64,000 nt of DNA, from contig CALOCZ010000011.1 of NCBI GenBank assembly GCA_942491935.1, positions 1-64,000 on the forward strand, in the 5' to 3' direction. Each line of letters begins with the position of its first letter. Positions within the stretch are counted from its first letter, which is position 1. Below, piece by piece: positions 18,420 to 27,155 of this stretch. Position numbers and translations under genes: made by a program. The notes under the pieces are model-generated. The model was not told where the DNA came from, did no database searches, and saw only the letters and a list, made by a program, of their open reading frames with translations. Origin of the DNA: JAGTVG01 sp942491935. GTDB lineage: Bacteria; Bacteroidota; Bacteroidia; Cytophagales; Cyclobacteriaceae.

Positions 18420-18521
18420 TCATGGAATACCTCTATTAAATTTCAGTATAAATCCATATACTAAGATGGCCATAACCAAACTTAATACAATATATACAAG
18501 AAAAATGACCATATTTTTCAT
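18420..18521 (-). CDS. Micro-ORF, single-helix membrane peptide (downstream member of pair)
   Basis: A 33-codon frame encodes MKNMVIFLVYIVLSLVMAIL and then VYGFILKFNRGIP: one hydrophobic helix with a positively charged tail. Its ATG overlaps the TGA of the preceding micro-ORF in ATGA, the usual geometry of translational coupling. It matches nothing I recognise. The pair fills much of the spacer between the GH2 gene and the DUF1080 gene on the same strand. It may be a real small membrane protein or chance. Confidence 0.4.
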   Translation of the reverse strand: MKNMVIFLVYIVLSLVMAILVYGFILKFNRGIP

Positions 18522-18622
18522 CTCAAGAAATTTAAGTGCCGGGAAATAAAGCATGCTAAAAAGGCAATTCCCCCAAACAGAAGCGGAAGAAGTATGTAGA
18601 AATATGCGTCTTCGACACTCAT
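18518..18622 (-). CDS. Micro-ORF, single-helix membrane peptide (upstream member of pair)
   Basis: A 34-codon frame encodes MSVEDAYFYILLPLLFGGIA and then FLACFISRHLNFLR: a short acidic start, one hydrophobic helix and a basic end, consistent with an N-out single-pass peptide. It starts 41 bases after the GH2 stop and its stop overlaps the next micro-ORF start. No family is recognised. Confidence 0.4.
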   Translation of the reverse strand: MSVEDAYFYILLPLLFGGIAFLACFISRHLNFLR

Positions 18623-18662
18623 TATAATTCTAACTATTCTTAATTAGGATTAAAAAAAACAA

Positions 18663-21470
18663 TTAATCCCCTAACTGAAAAATTAGGGTTGGATCAAATG
18701 GATACCTGCCGAAATCCTTACCATATATGGCCACTCCGCCAGGTAGAATATCCGGTACTTCAATCCTCACCGTACATTTTTTATCAGCCAGAATTTTTCC
18801 TATAAGATTTTTATCTAATGATGAAGAAACCAGATATCCATAGGAGCCAGCTTCCTTTAATTTATTGTCCCTGAGCTGCGAATGCCAGGACAGGATGCCC
18901 CTGTGGTCAGCCGGATCGTCAGGAAGAAAGATCTCGTTGACCACTATGTCATTAATAATTAATCTTACATAGCTTTTCCATTTATCATCATCGGTCATTG
19001 GGTAAGCGTTTGGATTTCTGCTGGGATCGAGGGTACCTCGCCCGCGCATATAATCACCTTCCATTTTATCTGAATCAGTTCTATCCTTTCCATATAACTG
19101 TTTGGCAGATAATTCAACTTTAAAGGAAGCCCCCCTGATTTCTTTGTTTATTAGATTATCCGGGATATTTATTTCATATTCAAAGAATCCATGACCCGAA
19201 CCATTGACTTTCTTCCCATCAAGAATATTCCATTCTTTTTTTGACCAATCGGAAGAACTGTATTGATCAGGTTTAAAACTCAATAAAAATTGTTCCGTTC
19301 CGTCAATGTTCAATGTTTGGTTTTTATCATTATCCTTATCATGTATCCTGAATAGAACAAAGTTCTTATGGATAGGATCGCCGGCATTTGATTCCAGAAT
19401 AATGTTAATAATCAATATCCCTTCATTTTCAGGAATCGTGATCTTAAGTGGATCAATATATTCCATTTGCCAGGGTTTCATATCTATGACCTGCCTGGTC
19501 GACATGGATTCGGTGATTGTGTTTCCGGTAATATCTATATGTTGTAACTGATAGTTTACTTTCACATTGTCAAATGGGACCTTATCCGTAAGCACAGATA
19601 ACCAGAGGGGTATTTCTACAATTTCTCCAGGTTTTACATCCGTCATCAGGTCCATCTCCGGTGTGATCTGAATGAGACTGTGCAGGTCATTCATGGTCAT
19701 GCCATTAAAAGCTTCAAGTCCGGTATATTTTACTGAACGATCATATTTATAATATCCATTCCACTCATTGATCACATCGTGATGCTCAGTATAAAGCCAT
19801 CCGGCAATTTTTGGTTGTAGCCTGAATTCGTTGATCATTATATGATAATCCCAGCTCCAGTCTACATCGCCGGTACTTCCCTGATACCCCCATACATTTC
19901 CACATTCACTATTGAGCATGGGTTGTTTGTTTTGCTTGTATCCCTCACTGAAGTTCCATCCCGAACCTTCATAAGTATTATCAACGGCATCTTTTAAGAA
20001 TTCCTTCCATGAATATCCGGGAAGGTAGGCATGCCAGGTATTTAGATCTGTCGCCACATGGTCCCGCCTGTTGGCAGAGTTATCTTCGACCAGCCGGGTT
20101 GGATCCAGGTTTTTAGCCAATTCATACATCTCTTTCACCCATTCTTTTGTTTCAGGAAGATATGACAGTTTTCCATCATCTTCTTTCGTCAGCAGTCCCC
20201 AGGTTTCATTGAAAATGATCCAGGAGAATACCGAAGGGTGGTTATAATCCCTTTTAATCATATCTCGCAGGGCTTTTTCAGCCTCAAACCGCATCTCTTC
20301 ATCCGGTTCACCCCAGCTATTTGGTACATCTGCCATGATCAGCAAACCGAGTTTATCGGCCCAGTACAATTTTCTGGGGATTCCAATTTTCACATGTATG
20401 CGTTGTCCATTTAAACCGATCTGCTTGGATCGGATAATCTCGTCTCTCATAAAGGCATCGGATGGGAAAGTATAAAAGCCTTCAGGATGATAGGCCTGAT
20501 CCAGTGTCAATTGTAAATATACCGGTTCATTATTTAGCGTAACATATGGATATTCAGTTCCCGGGACATTTCCCACACCAATCTCTCTCATGCCAAAATA
20601 GGTGTTTAAATAATCCATCAAGCCGTCTTCACTTTCCAGGCTTGCCCTAACCTGATAAAGGTGGGGATCATCTAAGGTCCATAATCTTGCATCAGGAATA
20701 CTAATCCTTTGATTGAAAGAATTTTCCTTGTTTTTAATAGAGATTTCATAATCATTTTGATCTCCATTTTCTCCCCTTATCGAAATTTTCAAAGTTGATT
20801 TACTATCAACGGGGCCAATAAGTTGTCCCTCAATATTTATTTCATCGTTTGTGATATCAGGTGTTATATGAACGTAGTCCACAAAAACATTTCCCCGGGC
20901 TTCCAGATATATGGTTTGCCAGATACCTCTTGCTTTACCATATCCTTGTTTACCTTCAAGTTTAAACCCATGTTCTGTGTCATCTACCCTCAGGGTAATA
21001 CTTTGCTTTTCGCCAAACTTTACATGGGGCGTCAATTCAAACTCAAAAGGGGTATATCCTCCCCTGTTCTCACCAATTGTATTTCCATCAAGCCATCCGC
21101 TGGTTTTCCAGTCGGAAGCACCTACCACCAGAAAGATCTTTTTCCCTTTCCATGCGTCAGGAATTATGATTTCACGGTTATACCAACCAATATCTCCTTC
21201 ATCTTCAACCCCTGATAAAGGTGCTCCCCAGGAAAAAGGAACAGTGATTGTTTTGGAAAAACCTTTGGTATTTTCAAACCATTCTTCGTTTTCACCCTTG
21301 TTTTCGAGGTCAAACTGAAAATTCCATATACCATTCAGGTTTTGCCAGTCCGGACGCCAGTGATCGGGTCTTGGATGTTCAGGAAGTGGAATGTCTGAAA
21401 ATGAAAGTATGGGCAGTGATGCCCATAACATAGTCAATATAACAATACGAAAAATTTGAGTCTTGATCAT
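18663..21470 (-). CDS. Glycoside hydrolase family 2 protein (beta-galactosidase/glucuronidase-like)
   Basis: This 935-residue secreted enzyme has a signal peptide (residues 1-25). The GH2 sugar-binding jelly roll covers about 35-195, with NLNGIWNFQFD and GYGKARGIWQTIYLE, then an Ig-like domain and a TIM barrel from about 305. The acid/base is probably E422 in SWIIFNETWG and the nucleophile E522 in MLNSECGNVWG. After about residue 620 come additional beta domains with ADRT-like repeats of unknown role. GH2 includes beta-galactosidases, mannosidases and glucuronidases; the substrate cannot be fixed here. Neighbouring GH20 and DUF1080 genes suggest glycan breakdown. Confidence 0.9.
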   Translation of the reverse strand: MIKTQIFRIVILTMLWASLPILSFSDIPLPEHPRPDHWRPDWQNLNGIWNFQFDLENKGENEEWFENTKGFSKTITVPFSWGAPLSGVEDEGDIGWYNREIIIPDAWKGKKIFLVVGASDWKTSGWLDGNTIGENRGGYTPFEFELTPHVKFGEKQSITLRVDDTEHGFKLEGKQGYGKARGIWQTIYLEARGNVFVDYVHITPDITNDEINIEGQLIGPVDSKSTLKISIRGENGDQNDYEISIKNKENSFNQRISIPDARLWTLDDPHLYQVRASLESEDGLMDYLNTYFGMREIGVGNVPGTEYPYVTLNNEPVYLQLTLDQAYHPEGFYTFPSDAFMRDEIIRSKQIGLNGQRIHVKIGIPRKLYWADKLGLLIMADVPNSWGEPDEEMRFEAEKALRDMIKRDYNHPSVFSWIIFNETWGLLTKEDDGKLSYLPETKEWVKEMYELAKNLDPTRLVEDNSANRRDHVATDLNTWHAYLPGYSWKEFLKDAVDNTYEGSGWNFSEGYKQNKQPMLNSECGNVWGYQGSTGDVDWSWDYHIMINEFRLQPKIAGWLYTEHHDVINEWNGYYKYDRSVKYTGLEAFNGMTMNDLHSLIQITPEMDLMTDVKPGEIVEIPLWLSVLTDKVPFDNVKVNYQLQHIDITGNTITESMSTRQVIDMKPWQMEYIDPLKITIPENEGILIINIILESNAGDPIHKNFVLFRIHDKDNDKNQTLNIDGTEQFLLSFKPDQYSSSDWSKKEWNILDGKKVNGSGHGFFEYEINIPDNLINKEIRGASFKVELSAKQLYGKDRTDSDKMEGDYMRGRGTLDPSRNPNAYPMTDDDKWKSYVRLIINDIVVNEIFLPDDPADHRGILSWHSQLRDNKLKEAGSYGYLVSSSLDKNLIGKILADKKCTVRIEVPDILPGGVAIYGKDFGRYPFDPTLIFQLGD

Positions 21471-21520
21471 GATATAAAAATGGTTCAGTAAAAAAATGCC
21501 TTCGCAAATTAATTTAATTT

Positions 21521-22021
21521 CTAAACATTAACTATATTTTCCATAGCCTCTTTTAGTGATTCAAATGAATCAACATCAATTATATTGTCGGACCGGCGAT
21601 CGTCAATTTGTTTCCCTGAAAGCCTGGCAGACCATCCGCCAAACTGCGAAACAGAAATAATTGGTTTATTATAGATCCAGCCAAATCCCAATTCAGTCAA
21701 TGTGCCTGCCTTCCCGCCAATTGAAATTATTACATCAGCTGAAAGAGCCGTTATGCTGTTTCTGGCATGTCCCAGGTCAGTGGGAATGACGACAGAACAC
21801 CAGGGATTTGCCTGTTCGAAATCTGCACCGGGAACTATGCCAATCGTTATACCTCCTGCCTCGAAAGCACCTTTACTAACCGCTTCCATAATCCCTGACC
21901 TGCCTCCGGTAATCACAGTATATCCTTTTTTACCAAGGTACTGACCTAGTTTCATGGCGAAAGCTAACTCTGCATTATCAGCTTGGGCATCACCTATTAC
22001 AACCACCTGTAATTTCCGCAT
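21521..22021 (-). CDS. LOG-like Rossmann-fold protein (TIGR00725 type)
   Basis: With the ATG at 22021 the protein has 166 residues. It shows the lysine-decarboxylase-like/LOG fold: VVVIGDAQADNAELAFAMKLG, the GGRSGIMEAVSKGA glycine motif, IPTDLGHARNSITALSADV and GGKAGTLTELGFGW, which corresponds to the PGGxGTxxE active-site loop of LOG phosphoribohydrolases. Members of this subgroup may cleave nucleoside monophosphates, but TIGR00725 function is unproven. An upstream in-frame start at 22069 is unlikely because it lies in the preceding terminator region. Confidence 0.85.
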   Translation of the reverse strand: MRKLQVVVIGDAQADNAELAFAMKLGQYLGKKGYTVITGGRSGIMEAVSKGAFEAGGITIGIVPGADFEQANPWCSVVIPTDLGHARNSITALSADVIISIGGKAGTLTELGFGWIYNKPIISVSQFGGWSARLSGKQIDDRRSDNIIDVDSFESLKEAMENIVNV

Positions 22022-22051
22022 GCTAAAAAAAATTGATATTTGTGTCAAGAT

Positions 22052-22100
22052 AAAAAAAGCGAAAGACAATTGCCACCTTAAAGGAGCAATGCTTTCGCTT
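22052..22100 (-). terminator. Strong intrinsic terminator after the thioredoxin-fold pair
   Basis: On the minus strand AAGCGAAAG (22092-22100 read in reverse) pairs with CTTTCGCTT (22057-22065), extended by GCAAT/ATTGC inside. The stem is followed by TTTTTTTATC. It lies about 30 bases past the stop of the gene ending at 22130 and separates that unit from the LOG-like gene. Confidence 0.9.
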
Positions 22101-22129
22101 AAAAGAGCACAAACTGAATTATAAGTAAA

Positions 22130-22744
22130 TTATGAAGTTGCCTTCCATTTAATGGAGCAACCAACTGCTTTTGTTTTAGATACTTCAATCTTTTTGCCAG
22201 ATAATATATCATTCATGGCATCATCAATATAATGTTTTGTAGCCTGATCGGCTGCTTTGGGATTATTATCGATTGTGCCAATATATGCAACACGGTATTT
22301 CTCACCCTCCTTTTGAACTATGTACATATGTGGCGTGTTGGTAGCCCCAAAATTCCTGGTCACATCCTGGCTTTCATCAATCAAATACGGGAATGGATAG
22401 TTTTTTTCACTGGCCCTTTCGACCATATTGTCAAAGGAATCTCCAGGATTTTTCTTCGGATCATTCGGATTAATGGCTATTACAGGATAACCTTTGGAAG
22501 CATACTTTTTATCCAAATCAATGATCCTTTGTTCATACATAACCGAGTAAGGACAAGTATTGCAGGTAAAGCTGATTATAAAACCTTTTGCTTCTTTAAA
22601 GTCTGCCAAAGAAACCATCTTTCCGTCGACGTTCTTTAAACTGAAATCATCTGCAGAATCACCGACTTCATACCCTGCGATTTTTTCAGGAGTAATCAGG
22701 GGAGTGGTGAACATCACGATTAAAAACCCAAAGATTATTTTCAT
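22130..22744 (-). CDS. Thioredoxin-family (AhpC/TSA-like) exported protein
   Basis: This 204-residue protein has an N-terminal signal (residues 1-18) and a redoxin fold: GDSADDFSLKNVDGKMVSLADF, then FTCNTCPYSVMYEQRI with a CxxC pair, VIAINPNDPKKNPGD and the cis-proline region ATNTPHMYIV. The motif CNTCPY is typical of the redoxin subgroup seen in Bacteroidota and Planctomycetes. It is probably a periplasmic thiol-disulfide or peroxide-handling protein. It is translated almost directly after the TlpA-like gene (one base apart), so the two are one operon ended by the hairpin at 22052-22100. Confidence 0.88.
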   Translation of the reverse strand: MKIIFGFLIVMFTTPLITPEKIAGYEVGDSADDFSLKNVDGKMVSLADFKEAKGFIISFTCNTCPYSVMYEQRIIDLDKKYASKGYPVIAINPNDPKKNPGDSFDNMVERASEKNYPFPYLIDESQDVTRNFGATNTPHMYIVQKEGEKYRVAYIGTIDNNPKAADQATKHYIDDAMNDILSGKKIEVSKTKAVGCSIKWKATS

Positions 22745-22745
22745 G

Positions 22746-23252
22746 TTATCTGTTTGTTTGGTTTATTTCTTTTTGAAATTCTGACAATACACTTTCCAGT
22801 TCTGATTCATCAAACTGTTTTTCAAAAAAGATCCTTTTATTTAGAGTGTTATTGATCACTAATGTAGCTGGAATAGCTCCTGACCAGGAGGGGTCGACTT
22901 TATCTATCCAGGAATTGTAGTCAACGTTATCCAACAATTTTACAGTTGAAGTAATGGATTTTTTCTCAATATAGTTCCTGACCTTTGTATTAAGATCTTC
23001 GACGAAATCGAGGCTGATCAGAACTATTTCGATATCATCAAAGTCCGGATCCTGATTCACAGCTTCAAAATATGGCAATTCTTCAATACAGGGTTTACAC
23101 CAGGTGGCCCAGAAATTGATCACCCTGGTTTTTCCGGTTTTTTCATGAATAATACTTTCCATATTTTCTACATTAATTACCTCAACACTCTGTGCGAGGG
23201 AACTAAAGCTGATTATCAACAGGAAGCATATACTTATATAATATTTTAACAT
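22746..23252 (-). CDS. TlpA-like periplasmic thioredoxin
   Basis: This 168-residue protein has a signal peptide ending near SLAQ (residue 21). The thioredoxin active site WATWCKPCIEELP lies near residues 48-60 and the cis-proline loop is GAIPATLVIN. Such proteins keep periplasmic thiols reduced, for example during cytochrome maturation or outer-membrane assembly. It is the first gene of a two-gene unit with the redoxin at 22130-22744. Confidence 0.9.
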   Translation of the reverse strand: MLKYYISICFLLIISFSSLAQSVEVINVENMESIIHEKTGKTRVINFWATWCKPCIEELPYFEAVNQDPDFDDIEIVLISLDFVEDLNTKVRNYIEKKSITSTVKLLDNVDYNSWIDKVDPSWSGAIPATLVINNTLNKRIFFEKQFDESELESVLSEFQKEINQTNR

Positions 23253-23411
23253 ATACCAGTGGTTGAAGAAAACATATCGAGTATTCTAAAAATGTTAATT
23301 GACCAAAATAATCAAAAACCGATAAATTTTTTAAAATTGTAGAATATGTTAAGTCATTTGTCTTCTGAAAAACAATTTAACATTAAACCTGAACATGAGT
23401 AAATTGTTTTA

Positions 23412-24161
23412 TCAGTACCCGATAATATAGGTGAGGCTCATGCCGACATTGATATACATTACATCCTGGTTGCCTTGAATTTCGATCCAATTAGGAAACT
23501 GGTATGTCAGGTAATCATATTTTGGGTTTCCATAAAAATAATCAGCATATAAAGAGAAGCCTGTTCGTTCAGTTGCATGATATCTAAATGCAATCCCCAA
23601 ATTAGCTGCAAAGGAAGTTCCGGTAATACTTTCCAGCGAAAGTGAATTAGTGCCCTGCTGGTTGGTTATTTCAAATTCCTGGGATGGTCTGAAAGTAAAC
23701 AAAGCCCCGGCTTCCAGGTGTATCAGAAAGCTGAGATTTTCAGATAACCGGGCATTAATTACCGGACCGACCGTTATGCTTAGATTGGTATAGCGGCTGC
23801 CTTCTACAAAGGCTTCTGTTACCGTCGGGTCATTTTCATAAATGGCCTTTTGCCTGGCAGCTTCATCATATCCCTGGAAATTCAATCCAAGTGAGCCACC
23901 CAGTCCGATAACATCCCTGAACATATGATAATAACCTGCTCCCAGAGCTAATCCTGGCTTTGCATATCCTGATTCAAAGTCATTTTTCCCTGTTGAAGAA
24001 TAATCACCAACCGGAATAGAATATCCAATTTTAACATCCAGTAATTTAAAATCCTCTAATCCACCCCTGAGTTGTGTATAGCCTGTTAAAGGTAACAGTG
24101 ATAATAAAAAAATAAGTTTAGCGGATTTTTTTAAACGAATAATGGTAATTTGCTTTTTCAT
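23412..24161 (-). CDS. Outer-membrane beta-barrel protein, hypothetical
   Basis: Starting at the ATG at 24161 the protein has 249 residues, with a signal peptide ending near GYTQ. After it come alternating aromatic/small residue strands typical of small barrels of the OmpA/PorT type, such as KIGYSIPVGDY, GLALGAGYYHMF, RYTNLSITVGPVINARL, LGIAFRYHATERTGFSLYADYFYG, and a last strand ending TYIIGY. The terminal aromatic fits BAM recognition. Function is unknown. A longer frame to 24227 exists but lacks a signal at its start. Confidence 0.78.
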   Translation of the reverse strand: MKKQITIIRLKKSAKLIFLLSLLPLTGYTQLRGGLEDFKLLDVKIGYSIPVGDYSSTGKNDFESGYAKPGLALGAGYYHMFRDVIGLGGSLGLNFQGYDEAARQKAIYENDPTVTEAFVEGSRYTNLSITVGPVINARLSENLSFLIHLEAGALFTFRPSQEFEITNQQGTNSLSLESITGTSFAANLGIAFRYHATERTGFSLYADYFYGNPKYDYLTYQFPNWIEIQGNQDVMYINVGMSLTYIIGY

Positions 24162-24342
24162 CAATTTGATGTTCTTCGTGCATATGAAATTATGAGTGAA
24201 ACTGTAAGTCAGATAAATATGTTTCAATTATTATGCATTTTTTAAAAATATAAATAATTAACTGATAAACCTCAAATTCAGGTGTATTTCAAAAGAAATT
24301 TGAAATTACATCTATTGTTTAATCCAAAAATACGAACCATTA

Positions 24343-25377
24343 ATGGCCGATCAAGTGCAAGACCAATATTCAGAAGATAGTGATGAACTATTTGAACATT
24401 ACCGGATTCAAGTGGATCCTGGCCAATCATTGATCCGTATTGATAAATTTCTCTCTGACCGCCTACCCAACGCATCACGAAATCGAATACAGAATGGGAT
24501 AAGGGATGGAATGGTCAAAGTAAACGGATTGGATATCAAGTCTAATTACAAAGTTCGCCCTGATGATATAGTGACCATTTCTCTGCCGACCCCTCCAAGA
24601 GATACAGAGGTGGTACCGGAAAATATACCTCTTAATATTGTATTTGAAGATTCAGAACTTCTGGTTGTAGACAAACCAGCGGGGATGGTCGTTCACCCGG
24701 CTTATAACAACTGGACCGGGACTCTGGTCAATGCCCTGGTATATCATTTTCAAAATCTTCCTGAAATGCCGGATAACGAGGGGCGCCCAGGATTGGTTCA
24801 TCGAATAGACAAGGACACCTCCGGTTTGCTGGTCATTGCAAAAACAGAACATGCCTTGAACCGGCTTGCCCGGCAATTTTTTGATCACAGTATAGAAAGA
24901 ACATATCAGGCATTGGTTTGGGGCGTACCTAAGGAAATGGAAGGCACCATTGATGTTATGCTCGGCAGAAGCCTTAAAGACAGGAGGGTGGTTACAGCTT
25001 TTCCGGAGGAAGATTATGGTAAAAGGGCTATAACACATTATAAAGTGCTCAGGGACCTGCGGTATGTGTCACTTATCGAATGCAAGCTGGAAACAGGACG
25101 CACCCATCAAATCCGGGCGCATATGAAACATATAGGCCATCCATTGTTTAATGATGCCACTTATGGTGGCGATAAAATATTAAAAGGGACTGTCTTTTCT
25201 AAATATAAGAGTTTTGTACAGAACTGTTTCAAGATATTGCCCAGGCAGGCATTGCATGCCCAGTCACTTGGATTTGTTCATCCTATTAGTAATGAACTAT
25301 TGCATTTCGATTCTCCCCTCCCTGATGATTTCAAAGAGGTTATTGAAAAATGGGATCATTATGTTCAGTATAATTGA
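24343..25377 (+). CDS. RluA/RluD-family pseudouridine synthase
   Basis: This 344-residue protein modifies uridines in RNA, probably 23S rRNA. The N-terminal S4 RNA-binding domain is seen in RIDKFLSDRLPNASRNRIQNGIRDGMVKVNG. The catalytic domain contains VVDKPAGMVVHPA, the active-site motif GLVHRIDKDTSGLLVIAKT with the essential Asp, and GRTHQIRAHMKHIGHPLFND. The length and architecture match RluD, which modifies helix 69 of 23S rRNA, but RluA and RluC relatives cannot be excluded. It is divergent from the barrel gene and convergent with the Gfo/Idh/MocA gene. Confidence 0.93.
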   Translation: MADQVQDQYSEDSDELFEHYRIQVDPGQSLIRIDKFLSDRLPNASRNRIQNGIRDGMVKVNGLDIKSNYKVRPDDIVTISLPTPPRDTEVVPENIPLNIVFEDSELLVVDKPAGMVVHPAYNNWTGTLVNALVYHFQNLPEMPDNEGRPGLVHRIDKDTSGLLVIAKTEHALNRLARQFFDHSIERTYQALVWGVPKEMEGTIDVMLGRSLKDRRVVTAFPEEDYGKRAITHYKVLRDLRYVSLIECKLETGRTHQIRAHMKHIGHPLFNDATYGGDKILKGTVFSKYKSFVQNCFKILPRQALHAQSLGFVHPISNELLHFDSPLPDDFKEVIEKWDHYVQYN

Positions 25378-25550
25378 TAGTATCATACGATAGAATTTTT
25401 TTTAATTTTTGTATCATAAGCTCTCTGAAATTAGCGATTTGATGATTTGATCCTTTGCAGGAGCAGCAATGCATTAAATGTTCACCGGTAATAATTCACC
25501 CGGTTTATTCAGATCATTAGCTGGGGTAAAAAATGAGGATAGAAATAACT

Positions 25551-25572
25551 GAGGGAAAATCGAATTTTCCTC
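25551..25572. terminator. Hairpin between converging genes
   Basis: GAGG(G)AAAAT pairs with ATTTTCCTC across a CGA loop, with one bulged G. It lies between the converging RluD-like and Gfo/Idh/MocA genes, 37 bases from the latter's stop. Neither flank has a long T-run, so it may be a weak bidirectional terminator. Confidence 0.45.
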
Positions 25573-25608
25573 TAGTATTTGATTTATAAAAAAGGTCTCA
25601 ATATAAGT

Positions 25609-26904
25609 TTAAATGACTTTCGTCACACCGGGTATAGCCGTTGGATAATTTCCATTAACATCCGGCATGTCAGGCATTTCAGCATCCCATGTAAACTTCT
25701 TTGGAATAATACTCTTTTCTGATTGCAACACGTCTTCAATGGTCATAATACGTCCTGATTGCATAGCCATTCTCCCCATAATGGTTGTTAAGGTGCTTTT
25801 CGCCCCATATTCTGTATCATTAACATGTTTACCGTTCAGGATAGATTTGAACAGAACATCATGTTCCACTTCATATTCATTGGGTTCATCCTCTCGCCAA
25901 TTCCAAAGCACTTTTTTATCCAGGTCATAGATCCGATTGTGTTCATCTGCTGATCCTTTGGTTCCCTGTACAAAAAAGCCCATACGTCCCCAGCATTTGT
26001 CCATTGTAAAGCTTTGTACATGCATTTTGGTACCATTGCTGTATTCAAACTCTGTAAAATGATGATCCCAGGTGTTTCCCTGATTTGGCCCGTTAAAGGT
26101 TTGTCGACCTCCTAATCCTTTTGCCGTGACAGGAAAGTCTTTCATCATCCAGTTCATAACATCCATCTGATGGATTGTCTGACCTGCAAGTTGTCCTCCC
26201 CATAACCATGTAAAATATCTCCAATTTCTCATTTGATATTCCATTTCTGTTTGTCCGGGTTGTCTGGGGTGAATTCTTGGTGCGCCTACATTAAAATAAA
26301 CATCAATTGATACAACCCTTCCAATCTCATCTTGCCATATTCGGTTGATCAGTTCCTGGAAAGACTTTTTATACCGCATTTGAAGGCCAACGACAACATT
26401 TAATTTTTTTTCATCCGCCAGTTTACTGATTTCCATGATCTTATGGTATCCGGGAACATCTACAGCCACAGGCTTTTCCATAAATACATGTTTTCCGGCA
26501 TTGATTGCGGCCTCAAAATGCATCGGTCGGAAAGGTGCAGGTGTAACCAGAAAAACAACATCCGATTCTGCAATTACCTTTTCATATGCATCAAAACCGA
26601 CAAACTTATTTTTCTCTTCAACCTTGATCTGGCCCTTCTTATCATATGGTTGGATATCAGTGAAACATTTATCCAATCTGTCTTTAAAGGTATCACCCAT
26701 AGCAACTAAATCGAATGCATCCGAAACGGCTAGCGCATTAACAATAGCACCAGCACCTCTTTCCCCGCATCCAACTATTCCTACTCTTAATCTTTCATTC
26801 CTGTTTTTCGAAAACGATGGCTTAGCAAGCACACTGCTTCCAATTGCAGCCATGGATCCCCTTTTTACGAATTCCCGACGGTTAAAATTTGTGATATTTT
26901 TCAT
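25609..26904 (-). CDS. Gfo/Idh/MocA family oxidoreductase, Tat-exported
   Basis: This 431-residue NAD(P)-dependent oxidoreductase starts with a twin-arginine-type signal NRREFVKRGSMAAIGSSVLA. The Rossmann motif is RVGIVGCGERGAGAIV, followed by VFLVTPAPFRPMHFEAAINAGKHVFMEKPVAVD, the usual EKP catalytic lysine region of the family. The C-terminal alpha/beta domain includes GGQLAGQTIHQMDVMNW with the conserved His. Members oxidise sugars or their derivatives, and those with Tat signals in Bacteroidota often act on glycans in the periplasm. A palindrome lies 35 bases upstream. Confidence 0.9.
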   Translation of the reverse strand: MKNITNFNRREFVKRGSMAAIGSSVLAKPSFSKNRNERLRVGIVGCGERGAGAIVNALAVSDAFDLVAMGDTFKDRLDKCFTDIQPYDKKGQIKVEEKNKFVGFDAYEKVIAESDVVFLVTPAPFRPMHFEAAINAGKHVFMEKPVAVDVPGYHKIMEISKLADEKKLNVVVGLQMRYKKSFQELINRIWQDEIGRVVSIDVYFNVGAPRIHPRQPGQTEMEYQMRNWRYFTWLWGGQLAGQTIHQMDVMNWMMKDFPVTAKGLGGRQTFNGPNQGNTWDHHFTEFEYSNGTKMHVQSFTMDKCWGRMGFFVQGTKGSADEHNRIYDLDKKVLWNWREDEPNEYEVEHDVLFKSILNGKHVNDTEYGAKSTLTTIMGRMAMQSGRIMTIEDVLQSEKSIIPKKFTWDAEMPDMPDVNGNYPTAIPGVTKVI

Positions 26905-26938
26905 GTACAGATGTTTAAAAAATGTTTTCGTTTAAGAC

Positions 26939-26957
26939 TATATGGTAAAACCATATA
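26939..26957. promoter_or_regulatory. Perfect palindrome upstream of the Gfo/Idh/MocA gene
   Basis: TATATGGT-AAA-ACCATATA has eight-base arms and a three-base spacer, 35 bases upstream of the ATG at 26904. Position and symmetry fit an operator for a dimeric regulator; it could also be a 5' leader hairpin. No regulator gene lies nearby. Confidence 0.45.
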
Positions 26958-27155
26958 ATCCCAAAATTTTATTAAAATTATCAATAGTCCATGAGGAAAA
27001 AAATGATTTTTGTTTAAACTTTGAAATCATATGATTATTTAGCTGAGCAAAAAGAAGACATTTTGTGCCTGGATATTTAAATCTTATTAATCCATTCCAG
27101 TAGATGGCCGGATATTGTTTATCGGAATTAAATCATAATATGGACAAACAGCTAT

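Noticed and set aside
26435..26935. A 166-codon frame antisense to the Gfo/Idh/MocA gene
   Set aside because: Shadow of a well-supported oxidoreductase gene.
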